DNA of 64,000 nt from Hedera helix. Lineage: Eukaryota > Streptophyta > Magnoliopsida > Apiales > Araliaceae. A program made the position numbers and the translations under genes. The stretch covers positions 41,947,467-42,011,466 of the forward strand of contig OX359281.1 of assembly GCA_947179155.2 (NCBI GenBank), in the 5' to 3' direction. Below, piece after piece: positions 50,501-62,000 of this stretch. Below the pieces are notes generated by a model that searched no databases, was not told the origin of the DNA, and was given only the letters and a program-made list of their open reading frames with translations. Within the stretch, counting starts at the first letter, position 1. Each line of letters opens with the position of its first letter.

Positions 50501-53500
50501 AAGAGACGAAGAATCCTTTAGGCCTAAATTCCAAACTGGCAAGGTAGGACCCAAATGGGTTATCTAGCACGTTCAATTCCAGGGTTAGACTTTGAAGCAT
50601 CATCTAGCATGTTTAATCCAGGGTTTCGACTTTGTTTTGATTTCTTTATATGGTAGTCTATTTTTCTTTATCAGTGTCTTTCTCACTATTTTTTTTGTGT
50701 TTGGTTCCCAGATTCGTTCGTTCTTACTTACTACACTATGGATATGGAGAGACACTCAAGTTATTTGATGAGGCTAGTGAAAGTGCTGTTCCTCCTATCT
50801 CTTTAACTCAAGAAAATGGCTTCAATGAGCAAGACAGTGCATACGCATTAAAGGAGAGACAGATTCTACGCCAGGTACGAAGTTTCTCCTCAAGTAGAGA
50901 TATGGGTAACAATGTAACATATGATTAATTTATTTGTTGTAAAGGGCTTGGGGCCATAAAATTGAGTAGACTTCTGTTCTAGGGCATATCACAGTTCAGA
51001 CATTTTTTTTTCCGCCCAAGTTTATTAGTATTTAATTTCCCGAGTCAAAGATACTTTGATGTTGTGTGAAGGTCTACACTTTTTTTTTTTTTACTGATTA
51101 ATCTGTTCAAGATCAATTTTGATATTTAGATGGTTTAGAAATTCCAGTCTATGCGGGATCGGTTAAGTTTTAACCTGAGATTATTGTTTAGTAGCTTTCT
51201 ATACCCCTAGACACATTTAATAAGGTTTGTCCTGTCTCATTCCTATCCTGGAAATCAGTTCAAGCTTTACTACCATCTGTCAATTAGAAAATTAAGCTGT
51301 AAAAGAACACTACTTGCCTCTAAATTACTGAAGGTGGGTGTTATTCATCGAACAAGGACTTTGACCAAAATTTTCCTCTCTTGTCCTATTAAAGCTTGAA
51401 GTACTTGCCCTTTTATAAACGTTATGAAAATCCTTGCGCATTCTGAAAATTAGCCATGAAAGTCTCTTCAATCCAACCAAGAACAAATCCCTTATTCTTT
51501 TCCAGCATAAATTTTGTCCCCAAAGCTTGTACAGGAATGTTTCATTGTACTTGTCCTACATGATCGTTTGTCATCTGTATTGTTTAATAATTTACAGCCT
51601 TTAAAATAATTAACTTTTTCTGTAAATGATAGACTTCGACTAAGAATTGTCTTTTTTTGCTTGTGCAGCTCATAAGGAGCGGTAAGATTGATGATGCTTT
51701 TGGTAAACTAAGAGATAGTTATCCTCAAATTTTTCAGGTGGAAGGTCTTGATCCCTATATGTTGTTCGTCGACTCATTTATAAATATAAATATATAAAAT
51801 GTATTTGTGTGTATGTATATTATTTCTTAGTTCTCTTAGTATCTTTTTCATTAGCTCATGTCTAATATTAACCCAACTCTACATCACTAATATATCAAGT
51901 TTAGTTTGTGAATGTTTTTTCAACCCTCGTCTCCAAATTCTGTCCATTGTATCTCACTGATTTAAGTGAAAAAACCAAAAACAAAGGGAAAACGGAAAAC
52001 AGAAATTGGTTTCTAGAGATAAGCTTAGATCAGAAATATCGTTGCAAAAAAATAGCGGGCGTCTGTAAACAAAGAAGGGAAATATCACCATGTAATATTG
52101 AATTCAAATATGTTGTGCTATGGGGAGTGTTTTGTGCTTCTGTTTTTGCTCGTTTCTCATTTGGTTCAAAACTTAAATTAGGATCTTTGTCTAGAGTTCT
52201 GGATTACTTTTTCGTGCATTCTTAGTTATGTACCCCTCTTCCATTGAAGCGGGGCCCCTCCCAAAGCAAGAGGAGAAAAAAAAGAAAAAAGAAGAAGCTT
52301 GTTAGTAGTACCAGTGAATGATACCCAACGTGGACTTGTGCATAACTCCCTTTCTTCTTTTCTGATCTATAATGCTGCAGATATCAATCTTCTTTTAATG
52401 AATGTTCCTATCCTCCAAGTCTTTGACAAGTTCCGTTCTCTGCAGGATGATACATCAGCTACGTGTTTCCTGCTTCATTGTCAGAAATTCATTGAACTGG
52501 TTCGGGTAAATGTTCTTTCTTTTTAGCTCACTTGTTTATATATATGTAAAATTTCAAGCTGAATGCTTTATCTTAATAAGGTTATGGCATTTTTTTAGGA
52601 GAATAATTATAGTTCAACTTTCGCGTGTTGGTGGTATCTTCAACCTGTTTGCTTTTATTGTCAAAATATCTTTTAGTTGAATATTGAAATAGGATATGGA
52701 AAGTATTTTTTGTTTTATTTAGAAAACGCAATAATGAAAAATTAGTTGATAAAATGTCTCAGTTATATGGCTGCATTTTGCGCAATGTTTTAATTCGTGA
52801 CTAACTCAGCTTTTAGTTTATAGACCCAGTTTGATTAGCATAAATTAAATGATCGTGATCAGCCAAAGGGATTGATTTTATACGTGAACAGATGCTTACA
52901 AACAGCTAGGAGTCTGAATACTACAGAAATTATTTATGGGCATTTAGTAAATGTAATCTGGAGCATATTGTTAAACCCTACACTATATTATGATCATCTC
53001 ATCTAGTCATAGTTGACTATTGAAATTGTCAAACATGACATTACCTTATCTAGGATATGACACGAATGCATCTCAGATGCTGTGATCTTAAAATCGTTTT
53101 ATTCGCGATTACTTCTTTGGATTTGCGTGAACTAGCAAACCTGACGGTCGATTCACTTCCTTTCATTTGCCTTACAAGGACCTACCACATATCAGCTTTT
53201 TGCCTTTAGTTCACAAATTAAGGAATCCTAGAAAAGATCGATTTCGACTTCCTCGCATTGGTTTCTGGTCCATTCTTTTAGGTTCTGTTGGGAGACTTTT
53301 AATTAATGGATGAATTATGATTTTCCTGGGAATATTACAAGTTGATTGGGAAGATCTTGAACAGCGTGATGAACTTATGTGCAGGTTGCAAAGCTGGAGG
53401 AAGCTGTTTTCTATGGAAGGAGCGAATTTGAAAAGTTCTACAAATTGGCTGAGTATGAAGATCTACTTAAGGTAGTAAGAAACTTTAACTCTTAAGCGGA

Positions 53501-54389
53501 TATACTTTGTGCAATGAGCATACTTCTGCTTTTCAAATTCAATTTTAGTTGCAAAGTGGTGTTGGGTGATCAAAACCCATCAAGTATTTGCTAGGGACGG
53601 AAAAAATTAATACACGGAGTCTTTGTTTTATTTCTGCTTTTGTGCTGCTGTAGAACTCCTCGTGCTCCCTTTTATTTAGCAATTTTCTTCCTAATTAAAT
53701 TTGCTTTATCTCGTTCAAAAGAAATTTTTCATCTGTTTTTTTTTGAATTATCAAACTTGCTAGTTAACACTATTCCAAGTGTTCGTAAACTCCAGCATCA
53801 CTAAATATAACTAATCCAAGCATTGGTATTTATTTTCCTCTAGTAAAATTGTATAATAGATAGAGTAAGCATTTGTACGGTTAGAATTATAATTTTTCTA
53901 TATTGTAGTTAGTGTAGTTCACAATGAACACTCAGAAAGAAATTGAAGAAACTCTAATGGTTTTGGCTAGTTGGGCCTGACATGGAAATATACCTCTTAA
54001 TTAATAAGAAACATTATAGTAGTTTAGAACCTGATAATAATAAATATACTTTTCATTTTGTACTAAAATTTTGTAACTAGACTCTTTCTCCCTCCCCCGC
54101 CTTTTATCTCTAGGATTGTGCTGCTTTATTGGCCTATGAACAGCCGCAGAAATCATCAGTTGGATATCTTCTTGAAGAATCGCAGCGAGAAATCGTGGCT
54201 GATGCAGTTAATGCCTTGATCTTGTCAACAAATCCCAATTTAAAGGGCACACATACTTGCTTGCAATCACATCTTGAGAGATTACTCAGGCAGCTAACTG
54301 CTTGTTTCTTGGAGAGAAGGTCATTAAACGGTGATCAAGGCGAAACATTCCATATCCGCAGAATACTAGGTGGGGTAAGAAAGGTTTAG
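36337..54389 (+). CDS. RANBPM: RanBPM-like SPRY/LisH/CTLH/CRA protein, complete 10-exon gene
   Basis: Scaffold subunit of the plant CTLH (GID-like) E3 ubiquitin-ligase complex; the role is from family knowledge. Exons: 36337-36713, 41083-41229, 41386-41472, 45070-45115, 45554-45630, 50712-50874, 51669-51737, 52446-52505, 53385-53471, 54114-54389. All junctions are GT-AG and in phase, giving 462 aa. The SPRY domain spans about residues 85-220 (YYFEIFVKNAGAKGQIAIGF, GWEANSYGYHGDDG, FGPTYTVNDTVGGGI, NGAVIGHVYKEVKGRLYPTI). LisH is about residues 245-275 (FVRSYLLHYGYGETL). CTLH follows (IRSGKIDDAFGKLRDSYPQIF), then CRA (CQKFIELVR, EAVFYGRSEFEKF, SQREIVADAVNALIL, ERLLRQLTACFLERRSL). The start is the first ATG after a stop-rich leader. 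The last six codons run through a good donor-like GG|GTAAGA, so a different 3' end is possible. Length fits the plant family. Confidence 0.93.
36810..36841. repeat. (TATG)n microsatellite
   Basis: Tetranucleotide run of about six units close to the 5' end of RanBPM intron 1. Confidence 0.85.
38294..38681. mobile_element. hAT MITE with 8-bp TSD
   Basis: Ends TAGGGGTGTTCA and (right, inverted) TAAGGGTGTTCA are flanked by identical CACCTTGC (38286-38293 and 38682-38689). CCGGTTCGGTT / ACCGAT subterminal words repeat throughout. 388 bp, no coding frame. Confidence 0.88.
39120..39616 (+). pseudogene. hAT-like element with transposase tail remnant
   Basis: The left part has CCGCTTAGGCG and GCCGCCTAG subterminal words as in the hAT element at 12939. 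A frame at about 39390-39486 and its +1 continuation to the TAG at 39616 give a charged tail (RKLYKEF, then an acidic run with DIILEGYGEEELE). The frame changes in a T run near 39475-39484. It resembles acidic C-termini of plant hAT transposases, but no zinc finger or dimerisation domain is present. Confidence 0.4.
39776..39832. repeat. Short tandem repeat (about 29 bp, two copies)
   Basis: ATTCTAAGCTCATGGTTCAA-type unit twice in succession. Confidence 0.75.
40503..40557. repeat. (ATT)n microsatellite
   Basis: About 18 ATT units with one GTT interruption, in RanBPM intron 1. Confidence 0.92.
41519..41580. repeat. Compound microsatellite
   Basis: CT, then AT, then GT dinucleotide runs about 50 bp after RanBPM exon 3. 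Confidence 0.85.
42847..43921. mobile_element. Non-autonomous Mutator-like element (MULE)
   Basis: The first 120 bp or so and the inverted last 120 bp align over most of their length (shared GTTTGCCACTTTTGTAC/GTTGACCACTTTTGTGC-type blocks, AATTTATG, AATTGTTC, GTCAAATTAATTGGA). Identical TTTCTTATTA flanks both sides (42837-42846 and 43922-43931), the 9-10 bp TSD expected of Mutator. No transposase frame. The interior has a tandem pair of 45-bp units with TGTAAAACGGGTAAACCCG (about 43141-43235) and purine-rich sequence. Confidence 0.8.
45631..50711. other. RanBPM intron 5
   Basis: 5.1-kb intron, the longest in this gene. Apart from the hAT element at 48941-49617, no exon, RNA gene or repeat border could be supported. 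Confidence 0.55.
48941..49617. mobile_element. Non-autonomous hAT element with 8-bp TSD
   Basis: Terminal repeats TAGACTTGACAA and (right, inverted) TAGACCTGGCAA lie inside identical CTTCCTAA copies (48933-48940 and 49618-49625). GC-rich subterminal arms with GGGCC/GGCCC words surround an AT-rich core. 677 bp, no transposase frame. Confidence 0.9.
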
Positions 54390-56011
54390 TTAATTGATAC
54401 ATTCTTTATACCTCTCATCTTCCCCCCTGTTAATATGTTCCTGCTGATCTCTTTTGAAGGACTTTGTAAGTGATAAAGTTTCTTTTCGTGTCCCATATAG
54501 CGGCTAGAAGTTCTGTATTTTTTATTTTATTTTTTAGGATTTACCATAATATTTATTTTCTCAGGACAATGTGTTCTCCATGTTCATGTTTGTATTCTTA
54601 AGAATTAAGCTCCGAAAGATATTTGTTGTGAACTAAATGACAGCCCATATTGTTTTCTTAGTGTAGTTCCTGGTAATTTTCATATTACAAATCTGCGTTC
54701 GTCTGTCGTAGTTTGTAGAATGCAGCAACAATTTTTGAGTGCCAATATCATTACCCTCTGTATATATGTTACAGTTTAATTTTCTTATGCAAGACAAGTG
54801 ACTTTTAAAAGAGGACCGCACCGGCTTTGAATGCAAGACTTCAACCACGTACGGATGGAAAGAGGATCAAAATATATTAGAACATGTAAATTTTCATATA
54901 ATTTAATGATATGTATCAACGACTTTATAATAATAAATAATTATTAAATCTAAATCATCAAAAATAGAAAATTTATATGTTTACATATTTTTGCAATGCT
55001 TTTTTTGTTTGTGCGGTTAAATTGTTAAGTGACAAACTTACTATTGATCAGATAAGTTCGATCAGATTAATAAGAGTAATGCGAGTCGATACACACTTGG
55101 GCAAGTGTGGGTTCCAACTCCCATGAATTATAAATTATTTAGAACGTTTTTGTGCAAAAATAATAACTAATATTAACGTATTTAACATTTATAAATTTTA
55201 TTATTGTTCTTTATTTTCCTACAATTTTTGTATCAAGTACCCCACTGAGTAAAAATTCTGCGTCCGCCATGGCTAGGGGTGTTAAATTTTGTCTCAAATT
55301 GTTCCATCATTATATTATGTAAGTGTTAAATTTTGTCTCAAATTGTGCTATGATTATATTATTTAAGTATATTTTTTTTATTTGGCTAGTTCATAAAGTA
55401 TGTCTTATTCCATATCACATAATTTGGAACAAGATACGAGACAACAAATATTAAAATTACAATATTTATTTGCAAAAATGATAAATAAGATATGACTATT
55501 GTACTAATTTATCATTATAAAATATTTTATCCTTCATTTAATTGATTAAATGAACTATTTGTTATCATTTAAAGTTATTTAATAGCTCGAAAAAAAATTA
55601 TTATACCACATTCTTATTTAAAATTATAATCATCAAATGACATTAAAAATAAAAATAAAAACATATTTTATAAAATTAAATAATAAATTAATTATGTGAT
55701 AAATATCTATTTTATTAAAGAAAAGCCGTGGTCACTCGAAAGGTGACGCCGTGTCACATTTTTTTGACAGACCCAAGGGGATGCACAAGAGTTTTGGGTT
55801 ATATTTATGGCAAACGAACTTGTACCATTACGACAAGCGCATGCATTAAGCTAGAAAATAACAAACCAATCCTTCATGATGGTGTCACGTAAATTGCGCT
55901 CTGCCGCTAGCCCCGTCTCTTTCTCTCTGTCTAGTTAGAGCATACCCTCCCTATCCTAAAAAAGAAATAAATTCAGATGGAGATCTAACCGCCGAATACT
56001 GATTTACTGCC
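54390..56011. other. RanBPM-bZIP intergenic spacer
   Basis: 1.6 kb, AT-rich. It contains the RanBPM 3' region and bZIP promoter and 5' UTR. A pyrimidine-rich stretch (55915-55935) precedes the probable leader. A tRNA-like B-box word GGTTCCAACTCCC at about 55120 hints at a SINE but cannot be confirmed. Confidence 0.45.
55977..55988 (+). promoter_or_regulatory. Minimal upstream ORF in bZIP leader
   Basis: ATG GAG ATC TAA, three codons, ends 23 bases before the proposed bZIP start at 56012. If it lies in the transcript it could lower translation of the main frame. Confidence 0.4.
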
Positions 56012-59000
56012 ATGACCGTGGGGATGTCCTCATTTCCTGACGGTTTCGCTGCCGGTACTCGCACGGGTAATTTTCGCACTCTTTTGCTATTGTTTGATTC
56101 TATTTCCTGTGTTCATTCTTTTATCCATCCTGTGTTTGGTTATGCTATATTTTTTTCTAGGTTGTGTTGGGTGATTCCATAATCTTAATGGAAAACCCAA
56201 TTTTTAAATGCTCAAAGAAGTCCTATTTGTAAATTTGTAAAGTTTTAACATTGTGTTTCTGAGTTTTAAATGGGATGGAAATAAAAAGACAGAAAACTTA
56301 TAATTTTTGTAATATAATTTTTTTTTTTTTTTTTGAGTTTTTGAATGAACAAAAAATAAAAGAAAATATTTAGCAATAAAATAAAATAAAAGAACGAAAA
56401 CAGTAAAGTTTCTGACAAAGTTTCTATAAAAAAAAGAAGTCTACATACATAACATCTAATCACTAGACCAACCACTACATCCATCTTTAACCATTAAAAA
56501 AGTGAGACATGACAAATTTTAATGTAAAGCCTAACTTTTTAATAGTCAAGATCAATTTTGTGATTGATTTTTGTGGTTGGCTTTGTTTACTTCATCAAAA
56601 AAATAGATTGATTTGAACGGAAAACTTAATAAAATGGGCAAATCCTATTATACCCCCCTATGTACATACACAACAAGAAGATTAATGTAAAAGTAAAATA
56701 GCACGTCTAGATGTAAATTTAAGTCTTCTCTCCTTTTTCTTTATAGACTTACCAACAATATGAAAGAAAATCTAGAAGTTTTGTATTCTTTTCTATCGTA
56801 ATTTAAGTTTTCTATTATTTTATTTTTTGTCCAAAACTCAGAACATAGATAAAAGGATATCCTTATTCCGCTAAAGTTAAAGTTGGTCATATATTTTGGG
56901 ACAATTGAATTTTTTTTACCCCTAAAATAGTTTAATATTTAGTTTAGTAATGATTACGTGATAATGAAATTATAGCAGTAAACTTGATAACATTGTGTTA
57001 TTTTTTACTATCATGAAAATAAATATGGCCCATTTTTTGAAGTAACAAAATTTAGCAAATCATACTTGTTTATGAGACCAAGGGAGTAACAAATATGCTC
57101 CACCTATTAAGCCTTCAATTTTTTTAGAATCTAAACTATACCAGTCAACTTATTGTTGTTTGGTTAATGTTTTCCGTTTAGTTCATCATGTTTGTAGGAA
57201 CAATATGCTAAGTTTATTGTTATTATGCTCAGGTCAATTCATGCTTACTGTTAAGGTAACTTAAGCCGATAGGTCTTTGGCCAACGTTGTATATTACGTT
57301 TTCAACTTCATATTTGAACACCCGATGTAAAGTCAACTCACACGTGACCTTAACTAATCTCCTCCTTCGCATGTGATTTCCAACTCCGTCAAATTGCTCC
57401 CCCTTTAAGTGTAGTCAAACTCTCAACAAGTTGAGGGCCTGCAAATTATTTGAGAGTTTGCCAAAATCTTTAGATCGTGGCTGTGTTGGCCGAACATGCG
57501 TGTGAATCCTTGCATGCATTGGGAAGTAGATCTATTAGTCAACATGGCCTGACAACACTTCTATTTCCTATGCAACATGAACAAAGAAATGCATTCAACT
57601 TGGCTATTTAAAGATTTCAGCTTCTTTGATATTTCTCATGTATAAATTCTACATGCGCCTACGCATTTTTCCATTGCATACACCGCCTTGTCCCAATATA
57701 AATAGAATGCAGAGGAGCTGGGTTTCTTCATCCCATCCTAAACAGAATGGCAGAGAGAATACAAACAGTTAAACACTATGTGAGATATGTACTCTTTTGT
57801 GAGTATTTTGTATATATCCAATTTTGGTAATTATCTTGTGATGATTACTTGTTGTATTTGGGGTTTGGGTTGAGTGTTTGAGCTGTCACCTCTTTTATTC
57901 ATATTTTCACATAGTGAATACTTTAATCCGTTTTCGCCCGTGGTTTTTCTCGATTTGATTTTTCCACATAAAATTCTTGTTTCCTTGTGTGTGCCATTTA
58001 TTTATATTTTACCACCAACATATTCTCGTGATCATATAACTCCAATGATACTGGTCCGCCTTAATTTCATAACAAACTGACATCTGTGCTACGTATTACT
58101 TTTGTTATTTTTGGGGTTTCAAGATCTCGAAAAAATATGAGATCAAGAAATTTGATGACAAAATTAGTTTCAGTTTATGGGGTGTCAAAATGCACGCTTT
58201 ATCCAACAGGGTATACATAAGGCACTTATGGAAAAAGAAAAATTGCCCATCGAGAAAGATGTGACAGGCATGGAAAGAGCTACTGCTGCAATAACATCCG
58301 ATGTTGCATCATCCGAAATTGATGAGAAGGCTCGCAGTGCAATTATTCTTAATCTAGTAGACAAGGTGTTATGTGAAGTTGTGGAGAAAGACACCGCAGA
58401 AAAATTATGGGCAAAGCTCGAGACACTCTATGTGATGAAATCTCTCACTCTATTGAACTATCCAAATCAAGATGTTAGATGGTATTGTAAAAATTTTAAC
58501 TGATGTCAAGCATGTTCCAGAATTGAGGAAGAATTTAATTTCTTTGGATACTCTCGATTCAAATGGTTGCAAGTTTTCTACTGAAAATGGAATTTTGAGA
58601 GTTACAAGAGGCGCTCTAACTATGATGAAAGGAGAAAAGAGGAATGGCCTTTACTTTTTGTAGGGTACTACAGTTTATGGTTCTGCGTCGGTATTTTCAT
58701 CATTTGATTCAGATTTAATGGCTACTAGGTTATGGCATATGTGCTTGGGGTATATGAGCGAGATGTGCATGGCATAATTGAGCAAATGAGGTTTGCTTTG
58801 TGGGCAGAATACAGGTAAACTTGACTTTTGTGAGAATTGTGTTTTTGGTAAACATAAAAGAGTTTAGTTTTCTACTGCAATACACATGACCAAAGGTATG
58901 GTGAATTATATTCATTCGGATCTTTGGGGTCCTTCGAAAGTTCCCTCTCGTGGTGGTTCTTGGTATTTATTGACTTTTATTGATAATTTCTCATGTAAAG

Positions 59001-62000
59001 TCTGAATTTATACCTTGAAAAATAAAAGTGACGTGTTTCTTAAGTTTAAGTAGTGGAAGACAATGATTGAAAATTAGACCAGTAAGCAAGTGAAGCGTCT
59101 CTGAACTGATAATGGTTTATAATTCTTTTCATTAGAATTTAATGAGTTCTACAGGAATGAAGACATCGTACGGTTAGGATGACTCCACAACAAAATGGAG
59201 TTGTAGCACGCATGAACATAACTCTTTTGGAGAGAGTACGATGTATGCTTTTTAGTGCAGGTCACTATTGAATGTAAAACACCTGAAGTATGGTCTGGTT
59301 TTCCCGTTGAATATTCTTATTTGAGAATATTTGGATGTCTAGGTTATGCTCATGTCAATGAAAGAAAATTGGAGCCCAGAGCTAAGAAGTGTATTTTCCT
59401 TGGATATGGACAAGGAGTTAAGGGATACAAGTTGTGGTGTCCTAATCCTAAATCTCCTAAAATTCTTACGAGCAGGGATGTGACTTTTGATGAATCTTTT
59501 GTGCTTCACCCTAGAAAAGAAACTGTTGATACATGTGATTTTCAAAATGACATATGATAGATGGAGTTAGATTTTGAAGCTTCAAAGTCGATGCAGGAAG
59601 CTTCACTAGATCAACCCATTGAGGAGGAGGTGCAAAGTGAAATTCTACCACAGATGCAGCAATACAGTATTTGCTTCGGGGAGACAACGCGGACAGATTA
59701 GGTAACCTCAAAGCTATGCTTATGCAGATTTGATTGCTTATGCTTTGTTAGAATCTATTGAAGAATATGAACCTTCCACTTACTGTGATTCCATTATAAG
59801 CAAAGAATTCGTTAAGTGGACTGTTGTTATGATTGAAGAGATGAAATCTCTTCACAAGAATCAGTCGTGGGAGTTAGTGAACTGCCTAAAGGATAGAAGA
59901 TTGCTGGTTGCAAATGGGTTTTCAAAAGGAAAGAAGGAATTTCGAGGATCGAAGATGCTCGTTACAAGGCACTATTGGTAGCTAAAGGCTATAGTCAAAG
60001 AGAAGGTATTGGCTTTAATGAAGTTTCTCTCCTTGATAAAACATAGTTCTATTCGCATGTTACTTAATATGGTTGCTATGCTTGACTTAGAGTTAGAACA
60101 ACTCGACGTCAAAACTGCTTTTCTTCACGGTGAGCTTGAAGAAAGGATTTATATGCATCATCTCGAGGTATTTGTTGTCAAGGGAGAGGAAGATCATGTT
60201 TGCTTGTTGAAGAAATCATTATATGGTTTGAAGCAATCTCCAAGAACCAAGATAGCGGTACAAGCGGTTTGATTCGTTTATGATTGATCATGGTTATTGT
60301 AGAAGTAATTATGACAGTTGTGTGTACTTCAAAAAGTTCCCAGATGGTTCATTTATGTATCTGATGTTGATGACATGCTTATTTTTGCTAAAGACATGTC
60401 AGAAATTAGGAAGTTGAAATCCCAACTTCGTGTTGACTTTGAGATGAAAGACTTGGGTGTAGCTCAAAAAATTTTGGGCATGGAAATTCATAGAGACCGT
60501 CAAGCTAGTAAACTTTGTTTATCTCAATGAAGTTATGTTAAGAAAGTGCTTGAACGATTTGGCATGTAGAATTCCAAGCCTGTTAGTACACCACTTACTC
60601 TTCATTTATGCCTATCTGCGGAGTTATCACCAAAGACTGATGAGGGGAAGGTGCACATGTCACGTGTTCCATATGTTAGTGCTATCGGCAGTCTCATGCA
60701 TGCTATGGTATGTACCCATCCTGAGGTATCTCATGCTATAAGTGTTGTCAGCAAATATATGGAGAAGCCAGGTAAAGAACATTGGCATGCAGTGAAATGG
60801 ATTCTTCGATACTTGAAGGGTATTGCAGATGTGGCTGGTATTCTAGAGGAGCAGTGACACTTATGGTAGTGTCATTGGATACGTCAATTTTGATATGCAG
60901 GTGATTTGGATAGAAGAAGATCCTTGACAGATTGTGTTCACATTCTCAGGATGCGCAATTAGTTGGAAAACAACTTTCAAGTCTACAATTGCTCTTTCTA
61001 CTACAGAGGAAAAATACATGGCATTGACTAAGGTAGTGAAAGAAGCCATCTGGCTTAGAGGTTTGGTTTCATATTTGGGCTTACATTAAAAAATATTTGT
61101 TGTTTATTGTGACAACTAGTGTGATACACTTTAACCAAACATCAAACGTATCTCGAAAGAATCAAACATTTTGACGTCAGGTATCACTTCATTAGGGATG
61201 TTATATCTAAGGGATCTATTAGCATTCAAAAAATTGGTACAACAAATAATCCACAAATGTGTTGACAAAGTCTGTTCCTACTCTCAAGTTCAAGCATTGC
61301 TTGAGCTTCATTCATGTTCAGAAGACATAGTTCGCCCTTTGGGGGTTTGTGGAGAAGATCGGATCATAGTGGTTTTTCCTACGGGGGGAGTTTGTTTGCA
61401 ACTATTGTCCCCATATCTACTGGAGGGGGATATTTGTTGGTCAAGCATGCATGTGAAAGGTGCATGCATTGGAAGTAGATTTATTAGTCAATATGGCATG
61501 ACAACACTTCTATTTCCCATGCACGTGAACAAAAAATTGCATTCCACTTGGCTATTCAAAGATTTCAACTTCTTTGAAATTTTCGAAGAAGTATAACTTC
61601 TACATGCGGCTATATGTTTTCCCATTCGTACACCACCTCATCCAAGTATAAATAGAATGCAGAGGAGCTAGGTTTTTTCATCCCAGCCCAAACAGAAAGG
61701 CAGAGAGAATACAAAGAGTTAAACATTCTATTAGATATATACTCTTTTGTGAGTATTTTGTATACCTAGTTTTGGTGTTTATCCTATGAGGATTATTGAG
61801 TGTATTTTGGGGTTAGATTGAGTGTTTGAGCTATCGCCACTTGTATTCATATAGTGAATACTTTAATCCGTCTTTGCTCGTGATTTTTCTCGATTTGGGT
61901 TTTCCACATAAAATTCTTGTTTCCTTGTGTGTGCCATTTATTTATGTTTTACCACCAAAATATTCTCATGATCATTTAACTCCAGTAGTACCGATCTGCC

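Noticed and set aside
51908..52225. 105-codon frame in RanBPM intron 7
   Set aside because: Exons 7 and 8 splice in phase around it and no homology is recognised.
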